This document shows, piece after piece, positions 8,011 through 16,976 of a stretch of DNA of 64,000 bases. Location of the stretch: contig NZ_JADWDC010000008.1 in the NCBI RefSeq assembly GCF_020640915.1, forward strand, positions 1 through 64,000. The letters run 5' to 3'. Source of the stretch: Waterburya agarophytonicola KI4 (GTDB lineage: Bacteria > Cyanobacteriota > Cyanobacteriia > Cyanobacteriales > Xenococcaceae). The notes beneath the pieces were generated by a model. That model was not told where the DNA came from. It saw only the letters and a program-made list of their open reading frames with translations, and did no database searches. The translations under genes were made by a program, and so were the position numbers. How positions within the stretch are numbered: the first letter of the stretch is position 1; each line of letters starts with the position of its first letter.

Positions 8011-8310
8011 TTAGTAGAGTTCGTCTTCTTGATGAGTCATAATTTTGCAGTCAGAAGTGGGATATGCAACGCAAGTTAAAACAAATCCTTGTTCTAATTG
8101 TTCGTCATCAAGAAATGCTTGATCTGATTGATCTACAGTTCCTTCAAGAATTTTTCCCGCACAACTGGAACAAGAACCTGAACGACAAGAAACAGGTAAC
8201 TCCAGGTCGTTATCTTCGGCAGCATCGAAAATATATTGGTCGTCTGCCACTTCAATAGTTTGATTTAATCCCTCTGCTTCGTTAACTAAAGTTACTTTGT
8301 AAGTTGTCAT
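8011..8310 (-). CDS. petF: Plant-type [2Fe-2S] ferredoxin
   Basis: A 99-residue ferredoxin of standard length. The cluster ligands are Cys42, Cys47, Cys50 and Cys80 in [12 protein letters not shown] and FVLTCVAYP. It carries electrons from photosystem I to ferredoxin-NADP reductase, ferredoxin-thioredoxin reductase and other acceptors in the cytosol. The C-terminus ends HQEDELY, the usual acidic tail with a terminal aromatic residue. The gene is followed on the same strand by thioredoxin. Cyanobacteria have several paralogs; this one has the features of the main photosynthetic type, but I cannot exclude a minor isoform. Confidence 0.93.
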   Translation of the reverse strand: MTTYKVTLVNEAEGLNQTIEVADDQYIFDAAEDNDLELPVSCRSGSCSSCAGKILEGTVDQSDQAFLDDEQLEQGFVLTCVAYPTSDCKIMTHQEDELY

Positions 8311-8398
8311 AATTTTGATTTTGTTAATTATTGGAAGATAAAACTTTTATTGATAGACTTACGAATACGAGATTCTTTATTTTTCATTCAGTTGTTTT

Positions 8399-8761
8399 AT
8401 GAGCGCGGAAAAATCCAACGCCGAAAATGCAATTTGGCATAAATTAGAACGAGGGAGAAAAGCCAAAGCCGCCCTAGGAGGCTATGCTGGTTACGGTTCT
8501 CCTGCTTTCGGTCAAAAGGCAGTAGATGGAGAACTAGTTACCAATTCTCAAGAACAGGAAATTATTGAATTAATTCGTCGCCATCATAAATCTGGTAAAT
8601 CTCTTCAACAGATTGCTGATTGGTTAAACGGCAATGGTTATAAAACCAAGCGAGGTCAACAATGGCGTAGAATATCCATTAAGCGCGTTTTAGACCGTCT
8701 TTATGGCAAAACCGACCACACTAGTGACATCCCTCAATCCCCCTCGAACGGAACAACCTAA
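8399..8761 (+). CDS. Recombinase-domain protein without resolvase catalytic domain
   Basis: A 120-residue protein resembling the middle Recombinase domain of large serine recombinases: AGYGSPAFGQ near 35, then the helical block EIIELIRRHHKSGKSLQQIA and WLNGNGYKTKRGQQWRRISIKRVL. The catalytic serine domain and the zinc-ribbon/coiled-coil end of a full recombinase are absent. The ATG start and clean length suggest a stand-alone small protein, as seen in other cyanobacteria, rather than a fresh truncation. It may act as a DNA-binding protein. No att-like repeats or integrase partners were seen nearby. Confidence 0.7.
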   Translation: MSAEKSNAENAIWHKLERGRKAKAALGGYAGYGSPAFGQKAVDGELVTNSQEQEIIELIRRHHKSGKSLQQIADWLNGNGYKTKRGQQWRRISIKRVLDRLYGKTDHTSDIPQSPSNGTT

Positions 8762-9016
8762 AGTAAGTTGCATGGCTCTTGTTTGTTGGCTCTTGGCTCT
8801 CGATTCGTAACATCCGTAATCATGATAACCTTAAACTAGTCAAGATTTAGGTATGACAGTGAATAAAAGTTATTTTTTGTTACATCTGTCGAATAGTTTT
8901 GGGAGATATAGCGATCGTTATCTGCTGGAAGTCTCAGTAGATCTTAAAAAAAATTTAATTAAAGCCAAATCTGTTTAATTGAGAGGGTTGAATCAAATAA
9001 TTTCAAAGATCGCTTT

Positions 9017-10003
9017 ATGGAATCTAATAACCACCTTGATTTTGCTTCTCCAGACTTAGAAACAGCGATAGATCGAGAACCTTTAATCGTTACTCCAGAT
9101 ATTTCTTTGGTACAGGCGATCGCTCTTATGGGTCGAGCGGTTGGAGTTAGTTGTGGGATGGGAGACAAAAGTGCAGAATTAGATTTTTCTCACTCTCAAA
9201 AAAGTCGTTCTGGATGCGTCTTAGTCATGGAAGAGTCTAAGCTATTAGGCATTTTGACAGAGCGAGATATCGTTAAGTTGACCGCCCGAGAATTAAGTTT
9301 TGAAGATGTAACAGTGGCAGAAGTAATGACTCGCCCAGTAGTTATTCTTTCAAAGAGTAACTTTAAAGATATATTTGCAGCTTTGTTTTTGTTCCGACGC
9401 TATCGCATTCGCCATTTGCCCCTCGTTGACGAGTCAAATTGCCTACTGGGAGTAATTTCTCCAGGAACGATCCGCCAAGCAATGCGACCAGCAAATTTGC
9501 TCAAATTAAGGCGGGTAGCTGATGTAATGAGTAAAAATGTCATCCACGCACCTATCAATGCCACAGTACTGGATATCGCGCGGTTAATGACAGAAAATAG
9601 AGTTAGTTGTATTGTGATTGTGGAAGTAGACGAAGCCGAAAATATTCTGATTCCCGTAGGAATTATTACCGAAAGAGATATTTTACAGTTTAAGTTTTTG
9701 CAAGCCAGATTAGATAACTTGGAAGCAGGACAAGTAATGAGTACACCTTTGTTTTTACTCAGCCCTGAAGATTCTTTATTAATGGCAAATCAAGAAATGC
9801 AGCGTCGTAAAGTAAGACGTTTGGTTGTTTCTTGGAATTGGGGACAAGGTTTGGGAATTGTAACTCAAACTAGTATTTTGCGGATTTTCGATCCGATGGA
9901 AATGTATGGTGTCATCGAAACTTTGCAAAGTACGGTGCAACAGTTAGAAAGAGAAAAAGCGGAATTATTGGCTTTGGTCGAGCAAAAAGAAATTGAAAGA
10001 TAG
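9017..10003 (+). CDS. Protein with four CBS motifs
   Basis: A 328-residue soluble protein with two CBS pairs in a row: motifs start near residues 22, 105 (VAEVMTRPVVIL), 170 (VADVMSKNVIHA) and 240 (AGQVMSTPLFLL). The C-terminal 30 residues form a coiled coil (TLQSTVQQLEREKAELLALVEQ). In many cyanobacterial signalling proteins such CBS arrays are followed by PAS, GAF or kinase domains joined by the same kind of coiled coil. Here the gene ends right after it, so it is either a stand-alone sensor module or a protein that lost its output domain. It likely binds adenine nucleotides. It is in the same direction as the CHAT gene downstream, 118 bases away. Confidence 0.85.
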   Translation: MESNNHLDFASPDLETAIDREPLIVTPDISLVQAIALMGRAVGVSCGMGDKSAELDFSHSQKSRSGCVLVMEESKLLGILTERDIVKLTARELSFEDVTVAEVMTRPVVILSKSNFKDIFAALFLFRRYRIRHLPLVDESNCLLGVISPGTIRQAMRPANLLKLRRVADVMSKNVIHAPINATVLDIARLMTENRVSCIVIVEVDEAENILIPVGIITERDILQFKFLQARLDNLEAGQVMSTPLFLLSPEDSLLMANQEMQRRKVRRLVVSWNWGQGLGIVTQTSILRIFDPMEMYGVIETLQSTVQQLEREKAELLALVEQKEIER

Positions 10004-10121
10004 ACTCAGGATAATTTAAGTAACCGTTAATTCAAAATGAGCTATTTTAGATCCTTAACTAGATAGTAACCGATTAATTTAAGACTAGATTAAGACTAGA
10101 TCAAATTTATCCTTAAGCATT

Positions 10122-11501
10122 ATGTTTTATCAACTGTTGAAAAGTATCGAAGGAATATGGCACAGCTATATGTATTGGCTAATCTCGATCTTAGTTGCGA
10201 TCGCAATCATCTTCACCAATGTTAGCCCCTTAAATTCTCAGACAATATCTGCTAATGAATCTAATAACGAACCCGAAGCAGAATTAGTAGATTTAGCAGA
10301 ATTTTCCGATACTCTCGACAAATTAGAAACCAAATGGGAAGCAGATTACGAACAGTATTTTGACCGCAATTTTTCTCATAGTTCGAGATCGGCAAAAAAA
10401 ATTGCTCGGCAATTAACGGACGTTAAAGAAAGATCTAAAATCAATCCTGCGGTAATTTGGGCGATACCTAATGATGATTTTTTACAGTTAATGTTGGTTA
10501 CTCCCAACAATCAATTTGTCGTTAAACAAGTGCGAGGTGCTACTCGCAAAAGATTAACCCAAAGGATTAGGGATTTAGAAGCGGGAATTGGCGATCGCAA
10601 TTCTCTTAAATATCTGCCTCCTGCAAGATTGATTTATAACTGGCTGTTTAAACCGTTAGATCCTTATTTAGCAGCAGAAGGGATCGATACAGTATTACTT
10701 TGTACTGGGACTACTTTGCGATCTTTACCCTTTTCTGCACTACACGACGGAGAAAAGTTTGTGGTTGAAAAATATAACATCGCTCGTATACCTGCATTTA
10801 GTTTGACCGATACTAGTTATCAACCCCGAACCGATAAAAAAGTTTTAGCCACAGGTGCGTCAGAGTTTGACGATCTGCCATCCTTACCAGGAGTAGAGAT
10901 CGAGTTGGATACTATTGTGCCAAAATTATGGTCGGGAGAAAAAATACTCAATCAAGATTTTACCGTTGCCAATCTTAAACAAGCCCATCAGTCAGGAAGT
11001 TTTGATATTATTCATATCGCCTCCCACTCATTGTTTGATTCAGGATCCCCCGAAAATTCTTATATTCAATTTGACGATCGTAAGTTAAGCTTAGACCAAC
11101 TTACTAATTTAGAATTAGATTTACCCCAAGTAGATCTGTTGGTTTTGAGTGCTTGTGAAACTGCTTTGGGTAATAAAGATGCAGAATTTGGTTTTGCGGG
11201 GTTAGCCATGCAATCAGGAGTTAAATCAGCCTTGGCTAGCCTCTGGACGATTAGCGACGCGGGAACGGTTGTTTTGATGAGTGAATTCTATCAGGAATTG
11301 AGATCGACTCCCATCAAAGCAGAAGCTTTGAGAAAAGCTCAATTGAGTATGTTGCAGCAAAAGGTATATGTCGAAGGGACTAAAGTTCGAGGTTCGGCAA
11401 TAGAAGTCGATTTACCCTCAAATACCGCCAGGGCAGAATTACAAAACTTTAACCACCCTTTTTATTGGGCGGGATTTACGATTATCGGCAATCCTTGGTA
11501 A
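10122..11501 (+). CDS. CHAT-domain (caspase-like) protein with membrane anchor
   Basis: A 459-residue protein. Residues 19-34 form one hydrophobic segment (WLISILVAIAIIFTNV), either a signal anchor or an uncleaved signal. The rest, from about residue 160, is a CHAT domain, a caspase-related cysteine peptidase fold. The catalytic pair is visible as His302 in IIHIASHSLF and Cys345 in VLSACETALG, and the fold ends with AGFTIIGNPW. CHAT proteins usually have N-terminal TPR repeats; here these are missing and replaced by a short charged region. The substrate is unknown. Placement after a nucleotide-sensing CBS protein could hint at regulated proteolysis, but that is inference. Confidence 0.88.
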   Translation: MFYQLLKSIEGIWHSYMYWLISILVAIAIIFTNVSPLNSQTISANESNNEPEAELVDLAEFSDTLDKLETKWEADYEQYFDRNFSHSSRSAKKIARQLTDVKERSKINPAVIWAIPNDDFLQLMLVTPNNQFVVKQVRGATRKRLTQRIRDLEAGIGDRNSLKYLPPARLIYNWLFKPLDPYLAAEGIDTVLLCTGTTLRSLPFSALHDGEKFVVEKYNIARIPAFSLTDTSYQPRTDKKVLATGASEFDDLPSLPGVEIELDTIVPKLWSGEKILNQDFTVANLKQAHQSGSFDIIHIASHSLFDSGSPENSYIQFDDRKLSLDQLTNLELDLPQVDLLVLSACETALGNKDAEFGFAGLAMQSGVKSALASLWTISDAGTVVLMSEFYQELRSTPIKAEALRKAQLSMLQQKVYVEGTKVRGSAIEVDLPSNTARAELQNFNHPFYWAGFTIIGNPW

Positions 11502-11742
11502 TTACATCATAACCAAGAAAAATATAAACAAATATTACAAAATTCTCATTTATACATAAAAACTTACCTGGAACAGGAAGTAAGACTTAGACCAGTATCA
11601 GAATTTTTCCTCTAGATATTACGGTCAATTTTGTCGAGGAGCAGGATGCAAGCAAAATGAATATATCTTCTAGATTTATACGGGACTTGGCTGAACTAGA
11701 ATATATTTAATTGCTTAAAACAATACTGCTCTTCTTTAATTC
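11502..11742. other. Intergenic region between CHAT gene and prlC terminator
   Basis: AT-rich sequence between two convergent genes. It holds an imperfect inverted repeat around 11566-11587 (CTTAC ... GTAAG) without a clear T-run, which could serve as weak terminator of the CHAT gene. I see no coding frame or RNA gene in it. Confidence 0.35.
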
Positions 11743-11779
11743 AAAAAAAATCCCCAATAGATTAAAATCCTATTGGAGA
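11743..11779 (-). terminator. Rho-independent terminator of prlC
   Basis: TCCCCAATAG at 11751-11760 and CTATTGGAGA at 11770-11779 form a 10-pair stem (one G-U) with a nine-base loop. On the minus strand this is followed by eight T (11743-11750). It lies 40 bases after the stop of the oligopeptidase gene. This is a textbook intrinsic terminator. Confidence 0.9.
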
Positions 11780-11819
11780 ATGATGGAATTTAATTACCCA
11801 AAATCGCTTTGGAGAGTAT

Positions 11820-13904
11820 TTAAGCAGTTTTGACCAAACCACTGTGTCTTAACAATGGTTCTGTATTTGGTTCTCTACCTCGAAAAGACTTAAATACTTC
11901 CATCGGGTGCAAACTACCACCAAGAGATAGTACGGTATCTTTAAATTTCTTACCGACAGATTTAACTGCGTCTTCGTCTTCCAATCCGACTTCCTCAAAA
12001 GCAGCAAAAGCATCCGCACTCAAAACTTCTGCCCACTTATAGCTATAGTATCCTGCTGCATATCCTCCAGCAAAAATATGTCCGAAAGCACACAAGAAAT
12101 TGTCTTCAGGAATAGGAGGAATCACCGTAGTAGTCTCTGCCAAACGATTGCGAACATCGTTAGGAGTTTCGTCTCCTCCTGGCTCATAATTAGAATGGAG
12201 TTCCATATCTAACATACCAAAGTGTAACTGGCGCAGCATAGCTGATCCACTCATATAGTTTTTGGCAGCTACTAATTTTTGATAGTATTCTTCAGGGAGA
12301 GTTTCGCCAGTTTCGTAGTGTTTTGCCATGCCGAAAAGAGTAGGGCGATCGTAACACCAGTTTTCCATAAATTGACTTGGTAATTCTACCGCATCCCATT
12401 CCACGTTGTTAATGCCCGATGCACCAACATAGTCAATAGTAGTCAACATATGTTGTAAGCCGTGACCGAATTCGTGGAAAAGAGTAGTTACTTCGTTAAA
12501 TGTCATCAAGCTAGGCTTATCGTCTACGGGGGGAGTTTGGTTACAGGTTAGATAAGCTACAGGCAAACGAGTTTCGGTTTTACCATCAAGGTTTATTTTA
12601 GCGCGACCAATACAGTCGTTCATCCACGCACCTCCCCGTTTTTCAGCAGGGCGAGAATAAGGATCGAGGTAGAAAAAAGCGATCGCATTTCCAGTTTCGT
12701 CGGCTATCTTAAAGTAACGTACATCCTCATGCCATATTGGTGCTTCGCCATCAGCAGCAGTAATAGTGACATCGAAGATGCGGTTAGCCAAACCGAATAA
12801 ACCGTCTAATACTTTAGGTAAAGAGAAGTAAGGACGTAATTCCTCTTCATTAAAGTCAAATTTTGCTTCCCGTTGCTTTTCTGCCCAATAACTAGTATCC
12901 CAATTTTTCAGATCACTTTGCCCTGCAAAGGATTTTAACTCTTCAAACTCTTGGACTGCTGCATCGTAACTAGCTACGCGCAAATCTTCCTGTAGATTCT
13001 GCACTGCATCCACATCCGTCGCCATTTTCTTCGCGAGACTTAATTCGGCAAAGTTAGCAAAACCAAGAATATTAGCTGTTTCCTTTCTCAATGCCAAAAT
13101 GCGATCGATATTACCGCGATTATCAAATTCGCCATCAGAAGCGCGAGAAACAAAGGCTTTGTATAGCTTCTCTCTTAATTCCCTGTTAGTTGCATACTTC
13201 ATGTAGGGAACATAACTAGGATAATCCAAAGTAACTACCCAAGGACCATTCTCAGGTGTAGCATCTTCATTGCCTTCAGCTTTGGCAGTTTGAGCCATCA
13301 AACCTAAAGCAGAGGGAGGTAAACCTTCTACGTCTTTTTTGTCGGTAAGCTTTAGTTTAAATGCTTTTGTGGCATCTAAAACATTATTAGAAAACTTCGT
13401 CGACAATTCCCCAGACTCCAATTGGATCTGATTAAATCTCTCTTTAGTTTCCCCTTCTAAGCCAACCCCAGACAGTTCAAAATCTTTGATAGAAGATTCG
13501 ACAATCCGTTTTTGAGATGTTTCTAATTTATCCCACTCTGCACCATCTTTAATTCCTTTAAAGGCTTCGTATAAAGGCTTGCTTTGACTTAGCTTAGTAT
13601 AAAACTTGATAACCTCTGGCTGCATTTTCTCATAAGCTTCACGCAACTGAGAACTGTTTTTAACTCCCATCAAATGTCCCACAATCCCCCAACTCCAGCC
13701 CAAACGCTCTTCAATAGCTGTCAAGGGTTCAACTAAACCAGACCAAGTAGAAGTTACATTTTTCTCTAGTTTCGTAACTTCCTCTGATAACTCTTTTAAT
13801 AGTTGCGTCATTGCAGGAACAACTTGTTCCGCCTCGATTTCGTTAAAGGGTGGCAATCCCTTGCCAATTAATAAACAATTTTTGGTAATAGCTGCGTCTG
13901 TCAT
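11820..13904 (-). CDS. prlC: Oligopeptidase A, M3 family zinc metallopeptidase
   Basis: A 694-residue M3-family peptidase of normal length. The zinc motif HEFGH is at residues 477-481, with the third ligand Glu about 30 residues on in the ELPSQ segment. The enzyme degrades short peptides, including cleaved signal peptides, in the cytosol. The N-terminal region starts NCLLIGKGLPPFNEI, matching the usual beginning of oligopeptidase A, where PPF is typical. There is no signal peptide. The gene is monocistronic: a strong terminator follows and a non-coding gap precedes it. M3 members are hard to separate by eye; OpdA/PrlC fits better than PepF or Dcp. Confidence 0.92.
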   Translation of the reverse strand: MTDAAITKNCLLIGKGLPPFNEIEAEQVVPAMTQLLKELSEEVTKLEKNVTSTWSGLVEPLTAIEERLGWSWGIVGHLMGVKNSSQLREAYEKMQPEVIKFYTKLSQSKPLYEAFKGIKDGAEWDKLETSQKRIVESSIKDFELSGVGLEGETKERFNQIQLESGELSTKFSNNVLDATKAFKLKLTDKKDVEGLPPSALGLMAQTAKAEGNEDATPENGPWVVTLDYPSYVPYMKYATNRELREKLYKAFVSRASDGEFDNRGNIDRILALRKETANILGFANFAELSLAKKMATDVDAVQNLQEDLRVASYDAAVQEFEELKSFAGQSDLKNWDTSYWAEKQREAKFDFNEEELRPYFSLPKVLDGLFGLANRIFDVTITAADGEAPIWHEDVRYFKIADETGNAIAFFYLDPYSRPAEKRGGAWMNDCIGRAKINLDGKTETRLPVAYLTCNQTPPVDDKPSLMTFNEVTTLFHEFGHGLQHMLTTIDYVGASGINNVEWDAVELPSQFMENWCYDRPTLFGMAKHYETGETLPEEYYQKLVAAKNYMSGSAMLRQLHFGMLDMELHSNYEPGGDETPNDVRNRLAETTTVIPPIPEDNFLCAFGHIFAGGYAAGYYSYKWAEVLSADAFAAFEEVGLEDEDAVKSVGKKFKDTVLSLGGSLHPMEVFKSFRGREPNTEPLLRHSGLVKTA

Positions 13905-13999
13905 GTAAATAGATGTCTGGGGATTATATTTATATTTATTTACATTAACGCTTTGAGTAGTTGCATGACAGTAGCAATCAGGTTGGGATTACCGAAATT

Positions 14000-14134
14000 T
14001 TAGTCTGAACTAGAGTTCTCTTCTACAGATTTTTTTCGGGGTAATTTCGTTCCCATTTCCGTTGCTGCGGAGAAAATCAAGTAGAGAATCAAAAAACCCA
14101 CTCCTGCTAAAAAAGGAATTAAATCGTTATCCAT
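14000..14134 (-). CDS. Small single-pass membrane protein
   Basis: A 44-codon frame whose product starts MDNDLIPFLAGVGFLILYLIF, one membrane span, followed by a basic patch KLPRKK and an acidic/serine tail. It starts 20 bases after the stop of the glycosyltransferase gene on the same strand, so it is likely the second gene of that transcript. The hydrophobic pattern and compact spacing support it as a real gene, but I do not recognise a family. It could be an accessory subunit of the glycosyltransferase; that is inference. Confidence 0.5.
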   Translation of the reverse strand: MDNDLIPFLAGVGFLILYLIFSAATEMGTKLPRKKSVEENSSSD

Positions 14135-14153
14135 AATTACTTGTTGTTTATAA

Positions 14154-16376
14154 TTAGTACTGCAACTTTAACTTACTAACTTTCTTAGAATTTAAGAACA
14201 TCAAAGGTCGCAACACTAGCTTAAAGAGAATAAATATAGACTGTAATTCATTGGGGGTATTTCTTTTTTGCCATCTACCAGGAACACAATAGAGCATTTC
14301 CACTAATTCTCGATGTTGTTCGAGGTTAAGCTGGTTAAACTTGATGGTTACAATTAGATAATCATTTTCAAGATAACTACGAGTTACTTTTCCTGAAACA
14401 ATCAGTACTTCAGGTAAAAGTTCGACAAATACATCTGTGGATAAATCTGCCGATCGCTCTAAAATGATTTCGACTCCTTCTTCTGAGATTTTTTGGGTTA
14501 CACTTTGGTAGGTAGAGCGATCGCTATATACATCAATCTCTTTTTTAATTGTGAACCATTCGTAAAAGCTAGGCTTGGGCAAGTCTAATAAAGTTATCAT
14601 TGCCACACTAATGGTTAGTAAGTTGTAGCTACTCCAATACAATCCTAAATTAAAACTAGTAGAAGGAGGATTGAGCAAACTAACGCTAAAACTAACCATA
14701 GTTGCGCCAAATAGGATTGTCATGGGTAAAGCCAATGACCAATTGTAGTTGAATTTATCTCTAGATAAACCTTTGGGAGTTACTTTAAATCCTTTGCCAA
14801 AAGGACTAAACATAACTTTGAATACCGTCACAAATACGGGGATAGCTTGAATTAAGGAATAGACATCTGATAATAATACAGAACGAGATCGCTTGTTCAA
14901 CCAACTAAACATAGTAAGCTGCATCATGTAATAGGGTAAAAAGATGTATACCATTTCAGACGAGCTACTTAATACGGGATTCAACTGACCAAAAATACAA
15001 ATTACAGGAACAATTAAAAAGAAGACGCGGGGAATACAGGTAAACCAGTGGAAAATTCCTTCTAGATGTCCCAATCTTTGCCATAGATTTAAACCAGGAA
15101 TGGTTAAAGGATTGGATTTAATAAAGAAAGCTTGCAGAGTACCCCTTACCCAGCGCAATCTTTGTTCGATATGGGCGCCAATACTCTCGGCGGCTAAACC
15201 CGCACTGAGTTTTTCATCGAGATAGACCAATTCATAACCTCTGGCGGATAATTGAATTCCCGTGAAGTAGTCTTCACTAACTGACTGCGTGGCAAAGTAA
15301 CCAATTTCTCTTAAGGCATTACGTCTAGCGACAAAAGATGTCCCCGCACAAACCACACTACCCGTACCGTCTTTTATCGGTTGGAGATGGCGATAGAATA
15401 CTTCTTCTTCAGAGGTTAAGACTTCTTGCAAACCCAGGTTATGCGCTATGGGATCGGAATTGTAAAAGCTTTGGGGTGTTTGAACCAAGGCTATTTTGTC
15501 TTTCTGGAAAAACCCCACCGTACGCTCTAAAAAGTTGGTGGTAGGAACAAAATCTGCATCAAAAACCACTACCAACTCCCCACTGGTTTTCTTGAGGGCG
15601 TTGTTCAAATTTCCTGCTTTAGCACCAAAATTATCAGATCTAGTAATGTAGTGACAGCCTAATTCTTGAGCTAATTGCTTGACACTTTGTCTTCTGGTGT
15701 CATCTAAAATATATACTTGCTTGTTGTCGTAATTTATCGCCTGACAACCAATTATAGTTCGCTTGAGAATAAAATCAGGTTCGTTATAGGTAGGAATTAA
15801 GATATCTACTGATGGATTGTAAGAATTCTCCTTGACAGCTACACTATATTTTTCTGCTTCGCGATCGCGATTTTTTACTGTCAGCAATAACAGCAACTGC
15901 AACGCACCACCACCCATTGCTAACAATTCCATCAAGAAAAGCATTAAGCTAAATATACCTTCTACTGGAGTTGCTAAATTTAGTGAAGAAAGGGATCTCC
16001 AGAAAAAATAGCGCAGGAATAATGCAAACAATGTCATTGCTACCAAACGACGCGACCAAGTAGTAGGCTCTGGTGACAACTTCATCACAACTTGTGCCAA
16101 GACAAGTAAAATTACTGTCGGTGCCAGCAAATAATATTTATTACTTACTTCGGGCGGCATCAACCAGCTAGGAGGGTTTGCTTGAATTAAATGTAGCTGA
16201 ATAAATAGTTCTGTAACGTGACTATTACCCAACAGCCAGGAAACAGCGATCGCGCCCAAAAAACCTAATACGGACAAAATCCCTAGGGTTGCAAAATGTA
16301 AGGAAAATCTGGTTGAAGACTTTCGCTTGACATAAATCCCTCTGTTTGACTCTGAGACTGGCTTGATAGTTTGCAT
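14154..16376 (-). CDS. Cellulose-synthase-like family 2 glycosyltransferase
   Basis: A 740-residue membrane glycosyltransferase of the BcsA/CesA type. Four or so membrane spans precede the catalytic domain, with more after it. The processive GT2 signature is complete: Asp225-Asp226, DAD at 273-275, SED at 367-369 and Q-R-L-R-W at 405-409. These polymerise UDP-sugars and extrude the chain. A PilZ-like region follows at roughly 620-720 (KISEEGVEI), but the usual RxxxR motif that binds cyclic di-GMP is not evident. There is no adjacent BcsB, cellulase or tripartite export gene; some cyanobacteria use stand-alone synthases of this kind for cellulose-dependent aggregation. The product could be cellulose or another beta-glucan. 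Confidence 0.88.
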   Translation of the reverse strand: MQTIKPVSESNRGIYVKRKSSTRFSLHFATLGILSVLGFLGAIAVSWLLGNSHVTELFIQLHLIQANPPSWLMPPEVSNKYYLLAPTVILLVLAQVVMKLSPEPTTWSRRLVAMTLFALFLRYFFWRSLSSLNLATPVEGIFSLMLFLMELLAMGGGALQLLLLLTVKNRDREAEKYSVAVKENSYNPSVDILIPTYNEPDFILKRTIIGCQAINYDNKQVYILDDTRRQSVKQLAQELGCHYITRSDNFGAKAGNLNNALKKTSGELVVVFDADFVPTTNFLERTVGFFQKDKIALVQTPQSFYNSDPIAHNLGLQEVLTSEEEVFYRHLQPIKDGTGSVVCAGTSFVARRNALREIGYFATQSVSEDYFTGIQLSARGYELVYLDEKLSAGLAAESIGAHIEQRLRWVRGTLQAFFIKSNPLTIPGLNLWQRLGHLEGIFHWFTCIPRVFFLIVPVICIFGQLNPVLSSSSEMVYIFLPYYMMQLTMFSWLNKRSRSVLLSDVYSLIQAIPVFVTVFKVMFSPFGKGFKVTPKGLSRDKFNYNWSLALPMTILFGATMVSFSVSLLNPPSTSFNLGLYWSSYNLLTISVAMITLLDLPKPSFYEWFTIKKEIDVYSDRSTYQSVTQKISEEGVEIILERSADLSTDVFVELLPEVLIVSGKVTRSYLENDYLIVTIKFNQLNLEQHRELVEMLYCVPGRWQKRNTPNELQSIFILFKLVLRPLMFLNSKKVSKLKLQY

Positions 16377-16976
16377 TATATATATAGGAGTGATGATACC
16401 TATCTAAGTAGAGCCAGCTTAACAAAACATATGTAAATTTCTCGTTAACATACATTTTATTCGTCTTGAACTGTGATAAAAACAGCAAAAAAAAGAGCTT
16501 TTAGACTAAATTACGGCTTGAGTTCGATTGCGTGAAATTGCTGAGACATAAAAGTGAAGCTAATAACTTAAACCACAGTCTATCTTGAGAATAAGTTTGT
16601 TATAAGCTCAAATAGATATTATTAACAAGAAAGGATTTTTTAAGTATATTTTGAAAATGAAAATCTTTAGGCATAGAGGCAATCAATTGCTATATTAATA
16701 GTCATTAGTCTATTCAGAGAGTATTAAAAATCTATCATTTTTCAGGGTTGAATAACTTTAAAGCAAGTTAATTAAGCTTAAAATATTCTACGAACAAGAT
16801 ATTAATTCATTGAAAAATGCGATCAAATATTGTACTCAAAAAATTAATATTCAAGCTTTTTGCTCCAGTAAAATACTCTAATGTACTTGACATAGATTAA
16901 AATCAGTATCTTGTCAGATAGCTAGCTTGAGAAAATAGTTATGACTAAATGTTATTCAAGTTATTCAAAAATTAGT
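16377..16976. other. 600-base AT-rich gap
   Basis: This is one of the longest non-coding stretches in the window. It is strongly AT-rich, has several homopolymer runs and lacks HIP1 octamers. It contains the promoter region of the leftward glycosyltransferase gene (a TATATATATA stretch is just upstream of the start, near 16378-16387). I found no coding frame with good signals, no tRNA and no hairpin with a T-run. A small RNA cannot be excluded. Confidence 0.4.

Noticed and set aside
8853-8978. 41-codon frame on the plus strand before the four-CBS gene
   Set aside because: No ribosome-binding site and a product of no clear composition; it looks like chance in an AT-rich gap.
16225-16488. Open frame of 87 codons on the minus strand
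   Set aside because: It overlaps the N-terminus of the cellulose-synthase-like gene in another frame, and its product has no recognisable features.
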